57,780 nt of DNA. It comes from Thermoplasmata archaeon (GTDB lineage: Archaea > Thermoplasmatota > Thermoplasmata > Thermoplasmatales > Thermoplasmataceae). The translations under genes and the position numbers were made by a program. The notes beneath the pieces were generated by a model. It made no database searches. It saw only the letters and a list, made by a program, of their open reading frames with translations, and was not told the DNA's origin. The stretch spans positions 1-57,780 of the forward strand of contig JAKATR010000029.1 of assembly GCA_021818675.1 (NCBI GenBank), given 5' to 3'. Shown piece by piece: positions 53,995 through 57,780 of this stretch. The stretch's first letter is position 1; every line of letters starts with the position of its first letter.

Positions 53995-54534
53995 ATGGCA
54001 AATGAAAGTTTATGGCATGCAATAGGACCCGGTGAGAAAGCTCCTGAAGAAGTGAATGTGATTATAGAAACACCCAGAGGCAGCAGGAATAAGTATGAGA
54101 TCAGCAAAGAACATAATGGTATCGTGCTTGATCGTGTTTTGCATTCATCAGTTGTTTATCCTGCAGATTATGGGTTAATTCCTCACACGCTCTATGACGA
54201 TGGTGATCCCATAGATGTGGTTGTTATCATGAGCTTTCCAACATATCCTGGCATAATGCTGAAGGCCCGCCCTATTGGCATTATGCATATGATCGATGCG
54301 GGAGATAAAGACAACAAGATAATTGCAGTACCCTCGAAGGACCCCGCATTTTCTCATGTAAAGTCAATGGATGATCTGAATCCGCATCTTCTTAGGGAAT
54401 TCAAAAACTTCTTCGAAACATATAAACTGCTTGAGGGTAAGAAAACATCTGTAGATGGTTTTGGATCCAAAGAAGAGGCATATGAAGAAATAAGACAGTC
54501 CATAAAAGTCTACAAAGAAAAATACCCCAAATAA
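53995..54534 (+). CDS. ppa: Inorganic pyrophosphatase (soluble family I)
   Basis: A 179-residue cytosolic enzyme hydrolysing PPi. Motifs are NKYEISKEHNGIVLDRVL (about 31-48), YPADYGLIPHTLYDDGDPID (about 56-75), with the DDGDPIDV metal site (69-76), and AGDKDNKIIAVP (about 102-113). All metal-binding acidic residues of the family are in place. It helps drive biosynthesis, and may pull PPDK in the PEP direction. Confidence 0.97.
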   Translation: MANESLWHAIGPGEKAPEEVNVIIETPRGSRNKYEISKEHNGIVLDRVLHSSVVYPADYGLIPHTLYDDGDPIDVVVIMSFPTYPGIMLKARPIGIMHMIDAGDKDNKIIAVPSKDPAFSHVKSMDDLNPHLLREFKNFFETYKLLEGKKTSVDGFGSKEEAYEEIRQSIKVYKEKYPK

Positions 54535-54675
54535 TATTAAAACACACAAAAATTATCCTTTTTTTTGTAAACATATGTTACGTCTAACAAACGGATAAAT
54601 AGATTGATTAACTAACTGCATACGCGAAGACCTCACATTATTAATCTCATAAAGAATTATAACAGATCCTTCTGG

Positions 54676-55851
54676 GTGGCTGGATCAGCTTCCATGATAA
54701 GATCATTTGGAATTGGTTCAACATGGCCGTTCCTTGCAATATTTTTTGAAGTGAATCTCCATGTCCAGATTCTCTACGTGGGAGCAATTTTCACAGCTAT
54801 AGCTGCAGTATCAATGCTATTCAGTCTAGTCGGTGGAACGCTTGGTGATCTCTTTGGCAGAAGGAAAACCATAATGCTAGGCAGTTTTCTGGGATTTTTA
54901 ACGTATTTTACAGTTTATTTACTGGTAGTTGGAAATGTAATGGCCCTGTACATAGCCATAATTTTCGTAGTATCATCCATTTCAGGATCACTTACTTTTC
55001 CCGCAACTTCCGCCATAGTAGCAGATGTGACTACTGTTGAAAACCGGAGAGAGGGGTATTCCATTTACCGGATTTTAACCAATCTGGGGTGGGCTATTGG
55101 TCCTGTACTTGGTTCATTTCTATACAGTTCAGGTGTTGGCAATATATTCCTGTTTTCTTCCATAACTTTACTATTACAACTGCTTATCGTTCTCCTGTTT
55201 TTAAAAGAAACACACAGGACTGAAGATCATGATACTAGAGAGAAGAAACAGTATATTTCCTTTGACAGATTCCTCATAATTTTTTCCATAGGAACTTTCT
55301 TTATGACAGTTGTTTCGTCACAATTCAGCGTTACCTTCCCTTCATATGCAGTTCTTAGAGGCAATATTCTTCCCTATGAAATAGGGTACATTTATGCAGT
55401 AAATGGAATTGTTGTTGTCCTCGGGCAATTTCCCACTACCAGAATAACCAGAAAGATCAGCGATCTTATCTCAATGGAACTTGGAATGGTCTTCTACTCT
55501 GTCGGTTATCTCCTTTCTGCTTTTTCTTCCAGTCTGACGGCATTTATAATAGACATGGTGATAATTACAATAGGAGAAAATTTATCCTCACCTGGCATAA
55601 GTTCCATAGTATCAAAAATAGCCCCAAAGGAGAAGGTTGCCAGATATAACGGATTTAACTCGATGGTAAACAATGTAGGCAGAGCTATAGGCCCGTCTGT
55701 TGGAACATTTTTCATGTTCATATTTAATTATAATGGCCTTAGACTTTGGGCATCCATTGATCTGTTTGGGGTTTTCTCCATATTCCTGTTCTCACTATTC
55801 GGAAGATCTGTTCGGGGAACAAAAAATAACCTTGTCAATGAACATATATAG
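54676..55851 (+). CDS. MFS transporter with an uncertain start
   Basis: A 391-residue carrier from GTG at 54676. It has about 12 helices and motif A GGTLGDLFGRRKTIMLGSFL (about 52-71). The reading phase stays open upstream to 54616 with plausible N-terminal residues (NLIKNYNRSFW), which resemble the N-termini of MFS proteins, but no ATG, GTG or TTG lies there. TATA-like GATAAATAG at 54592-54600 would start a transcript near 54620, with CTG at 54616 as one unusual option. The GTG has no Shine-Dalgarno. The 3' end overlaps ubiA by 17 bp, tail to tail. It resembles the MFS at 39340. Confidence 0.8.
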   Translation: MAGSASMIRSFGIGSTWPFLAIFFEVNLHVQILYVGAIFTAIAAVSMLFSLVGGTLGDLFGRRKTIMLGSFLGFLTYFTVYLLVVGNVMALYIAIIFVVSSISGSLTFPATSAIVADVTTVENRREGYSIYRILTNLGWAIGPVLGSFLYSSGVGNIFLFSSITLLLQLLIVLLFLKETHRTEDHDTREKKQYISFDRFLIIFSIGTFFMTVVSSQFSVTFPSYAVLRGNILPYEIGYIYAVNGIVVVLGQFPTTRITRKISDLISMELGMVFYSVGYLLSAFSSSLTAFIIDMVIITIGENLSSPGISSIVSKIAPKEKVARYNGFNSMVNNVGRAIGPSVGTFFMFIFNYNGLRLWASIDLFGVFSIFLFSLFGRSVRGTKNNLVNEHI

Positions 55852-56686
55852 AAAGAATGACCCCGGCCAGAAATATGAAACCTATGAAGGAATTTGAGTT
55901 GAGAAAGGATACCCTGATTGATTTTGGATCGTCCGGCTTCAAAATAATGTGCTGATAAATAATGAGAATGATTATTACAGTAGCTGCCACCAGATAAATA
56001 TAGGACTTTATGAAAAATGCTATGGACAGAAACAGAGCTCCTGTGACAGCATGAACTGATTCAGAATAGTGAATTCCTTTCTTTACTCCCCTTCTGCTCA
56101 TAACCGTTTTCAATCCGTTCTGCCGGTCATATTCAATATCCGGTATAGTGTAAATCATATCAAACCCTGCAATCCATAGACCAGTTGCAAGTATGAGGAT
56201 ATAAATTTCCGGTATTGCCGGAAAAGATGGAGTTACTGCAAGGTAACCTGCCATAACTCCAACGCCAATAACCAGACCCATAAAGAAATGGCGGAGCATT
56301 GTTATTTTCTTGAGAAGCGGATCTATTATAAAGAGGGCAAGAACTATTGGCGATAATTCAAAAACAAGCCTGTTAAGCATAAAAGCACATGTTTCAAATA
56401 AGAATGCTGAAATCACTGTGAACAAGATGGCCTTATTAATGGTGAATGACCCCCTTACAAGGGCCCAGTCTTTCTTCCTCGGATTTATTATATCATACTT
56501 TCGTCCCAGAATCCTGTTGATGGACATACCCGTTGCTCTGGCAAAACTTCCTGCCAGTATAACCAGAATAAGAACAAGAGTTCCGGGATAACCGTCGGCG
56601 GCTATGAAGCTTCCCGACACTATGAATGGTATATCAAATACTGTGTGTTCCAGCTTTATATAGTCTGCAATTTCCTTAAACTTCAT
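55835..56686 (-). CDS. ubiA: UbiA-family prenyltransferase
   Basis: A 283-residue membrane prenyltransferase with about eight helices. The second aspartate motif IAGFDMIYTIPDIEYDRQNG (about 173-192) is normal. The first motif reads MSINRILGRKYDIINPRKKD, where the usual NRxxDxxxD has Gly instead of its first Asp, though the second Asp is kept. NPR is typical of the quinone-type (MenA/UbiA/MqnP) branch. It overlaps ubiD by 4 nt (ATGA), suggesting an aromatic acceptor made by or passed to UbiD, in quinone synthesis. Acceptor and chain length are not known. Confidence 0.88.
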   Translation of the reverse strand: MKFKEIADYIKLEHTVFDIPFIVSGSFIAADGYPGTLVLILVILAGSFARATGMSINRILGRKYDIINPRKKDWALVRGSFTINKAILFTVISAFLFETCAFMLNRLVFELSPIVLALFIIDPLLKKITMLRHFFMGLVIGVGVMAGYLAVTPSFPAIPEIYILILATGLWIAGFDMIYTIPDIEYDRQNGLKTVMSRRGVKKGIHYSESVHAVTGALFLSIAFFIKSYIYLVAATVIIILIIYQHIILKPDDPKSIRVSFLNSNSFIGFIFLAGVILSIYVH

Positions 56687-57780
56687 TTATTATACCTTTC
56701 CAGTATTGCTGCGACCTTTTTAATTACATCCTGATCCATTTCCATTACATCAGGCCATCTCCTGTTAAACCCTTCCTCCTTCCATTTCCTTGTTGCGTCT
56801 ATTCCTATCTTTGAGCCGAAGTTAAACATCTCAGAAGCATGATCCAGGGCGTCTGTCTGGGTTCTTGGAACAATTGTAATGTCTCTTGCCGGATCCACTC
56901 TGGTAGTCATTGCCCATATAACCTGCTTTCTGTCATGTATATTAATATCATCATCAACCACGAGAACAAACTTTGAGAACATAAGTTGTCCCGTTCCCCA
57001 TATTGAAAACATAACCTTTCGTGCATGTCCCGGATATCTCTTCTTAATTGAAACGACCACCATGTTGTGGAAGACCGCTTCCTCCATGGTGTTAAGATCA
57101 ACAATTTCAGGTATTTGCAGTTGAATGAGAGGCAGGAACATCCGTTCTATAGCTTTTCCCATTGTAACATCCTCGTGCCAGAGCTTACCAACTATTGTTG
57201 TTGGGTAAACCGGATTTTTTTTCTCAATTATCTTCTTTACATGAAAAACAGGAAACTCTTCCTCGAGTGAATAATAACCCGTATGATCACCAAATGGCCC
57301 CTCAATTCTGGTCTCAGATGGATCAACATAACCTTCCAGAACTATTTCTGAATTCATTGGATATTCCAGATCTACAGAGTTTCCTTTTACAAGATCGATC
57401 CTTTTTCCAGATATAAGTCCTGAGAAAGAAAATTCGTCGAACGGATCCGGAAGAGGAGCGACCGCTGAAAAAATGGTCAATGGATCGGAACCGATTGTAA
57501 CTGCAACATCCATAACCTCCTTTTTTTCTCTCGAATCCTGCATGTTCTGTGATCCTCCTTTGTGAATCTGCCAGTGCATTCCCAGGGTTTCACTATCATA
57601 TTTTTGAAGACGATACATTCCGGCATTTCTTTGGCCAGTAACCGGATTCTTTGTAATAACAATGGGAAGTGTAATGAAAGGTCCGCCGTCCTTTGGCCAC
57701 GTCGTGCATATCGGGTATCTGTCAAGATCAACTTTATCAAGCACTTTTGTTGATGAGGGCAGAGATGCATGTATCTTTGG
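56683..57780 (-). CDS. ubiD: UbiD-family decarboxylase, N-terminus cut by right edge
   Basis: The frame is open to the right window edge, so the annotated 365 residues are the C-terminal part of a protein of about 450-500. NAGMYRLQKYDSETLGMH is the prenyl-FMN region with conserved Arg, IEGPFGDHTGYY (about 155-167) is the catalytic acid block, and LWHEDVTMGKAIERMFLP is a family motif. UbiD enzymes need prenylated FMN made by UbiX, not seen here. It decarboxylates an aromatic acid before or after prenylation. Its ATGA overlap with ubiA points to quinone biosynthesis, perhaps the futalosine route, which is inference. Confidence 0.93.
   Translation of the reverse strand, partial: PKIHASLPSSTKVLDKVDLDRYPICTTWPKDGGPFITLPIVITKNPVTGQRNAGMYRLQKYDSETLGMHWQIHKGGSQNMQDSREKKEVMDVAVTIGSDPLTIFSAVAPLPDPFDEFSFSGLISGKRIDLVKGNSVDLEYPMNSEIVLEGYVDPSETRIEGPFGDHTGYYSLEEEFPVFHVKKIIEKKNPVYPTTIVGKLWHEDVTMGKAIERMFLPLIQLQIPEIVDLNTMEEAVFHNMVVVSIKKRYPGHARKVMFSIWGTGQLMFSKFVLVVDDDINIHDRKQVIWAMTTRVDPARDITIVPRTQTDALDHASEMFNFGSKIGIDATRKWKEEGFNRRWPDVMEMDQDVIKKVAAILERYNK

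Noticed and set aside
1-57780. CRISPR array or Cas genes
   Set aside because: No regularly spaced direct repeats and no Cas-like protein were found.

Overview
The window is a 57.8 kb, AT-rich, gene-dense piece of an archaeal chromosome, most likely from the Thermoplasmatales (a Thermoplasma, Ferroplasma or Cuniculiplasma relative). Archaeal markers are a thermosome subunit, ribosomal protein L15e, the replication factor C large subunit, RNase P component Pop5/Rnp2, TYW1, the PIN/KH ATPase, a geranylgeranyl reductase, and many leaderless genes with a TATA-like box about 25 bp before an ATG, GTG or TTG start. A short-chain-dehydrogenase-type threonine dehydrogenase, many MFS carriers and several acyl-CoA dehydrogenases fit the Thermoplasmatales. 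The species cannot be fixed by reading alone.

Layout. 1-6.2 kb: the start of a sugar nucleotidyltransferase, a divergent threonine-to-glycine pair (kbl and tdh), a four-CBS-domain protein overlapping glyS, and a geranylgeranyl reductase. 6.3-13 kb: a gamma-carbonic-anhydrase-like protein divergent from a tightly packed thioesterase/CoaBC/nitrilase operon, an alpha/beta hydrolase, and pyruvate phosphate dikinase. 13-21 kb: a DHA2 exporter, a double-HTH Lrp-like regulator divergent from an MMPL/RND transporter, another MFS carrier, and an AidB-like acyl-CoA dehydrogenase. 21.4-34 kb is the accessory part: tRNA-Val, a large exported Ser/Thr-rich protein facing a three-gene ABC operon, a 182-bp inverted-repeat element with 8-bp target duplications, a possible metal-binding protein, a probable split-barrel/methyltransferase fusion, a nucleotidyltransferase/glycosyltransferase pair, a tnpB broken by two TAA codons, and a second ABC operon. 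34-47.6 kb is mostly housekeeping: leucyl aminopeptidase, PIN/KH ATPase, a PP-loop protein overlapping an MFS gene, small zinc-ribbon and MazG-like genes, tRNA-Ser, L15e, Pop5, RFC-L, a GHMP sugar kinase, NUDIX, DUF1805 and thermosome. 47.6-57.8 kb: a flippase-like protein, acyl-CoA dehydrogenase, TYW1, a CbiA/CobB amidotransferase, a Gfo/Idh oxidoreductase, inorganic pyrophosphatase, an MFS carrier, and an overlapping ubiD-ubiA pair cut by the right edge.

How genes work together. Threonine is oxidised and cleaved to glycine and acetyl-CoA by Tdh and Kbl. CoaBC supplies CoA, with a thioesterase directly upstream. PPDK links pyruvate to PEP, and the cytosolic pyrophosphatase removes PPi. UbiD and UbiA probably act on a quinone precursor. 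The GHMP kinase, the left-edge nucleotidyltransferase, the GT2/nucleotidyltransferase pair and the flippase point to glycan building. The two ABC systems and the sequon-rich exported proteins point to the cell surface. No CRISPR array, rRNA or intact transposase was seen. No single new system stands out with certainty. The best leads are the inverted-repeat element, the methyltransferase fusion, the nucleotidyltransferase/GT pair, the ABC-linked exported proteins and the microprotein ahead of rnp2.
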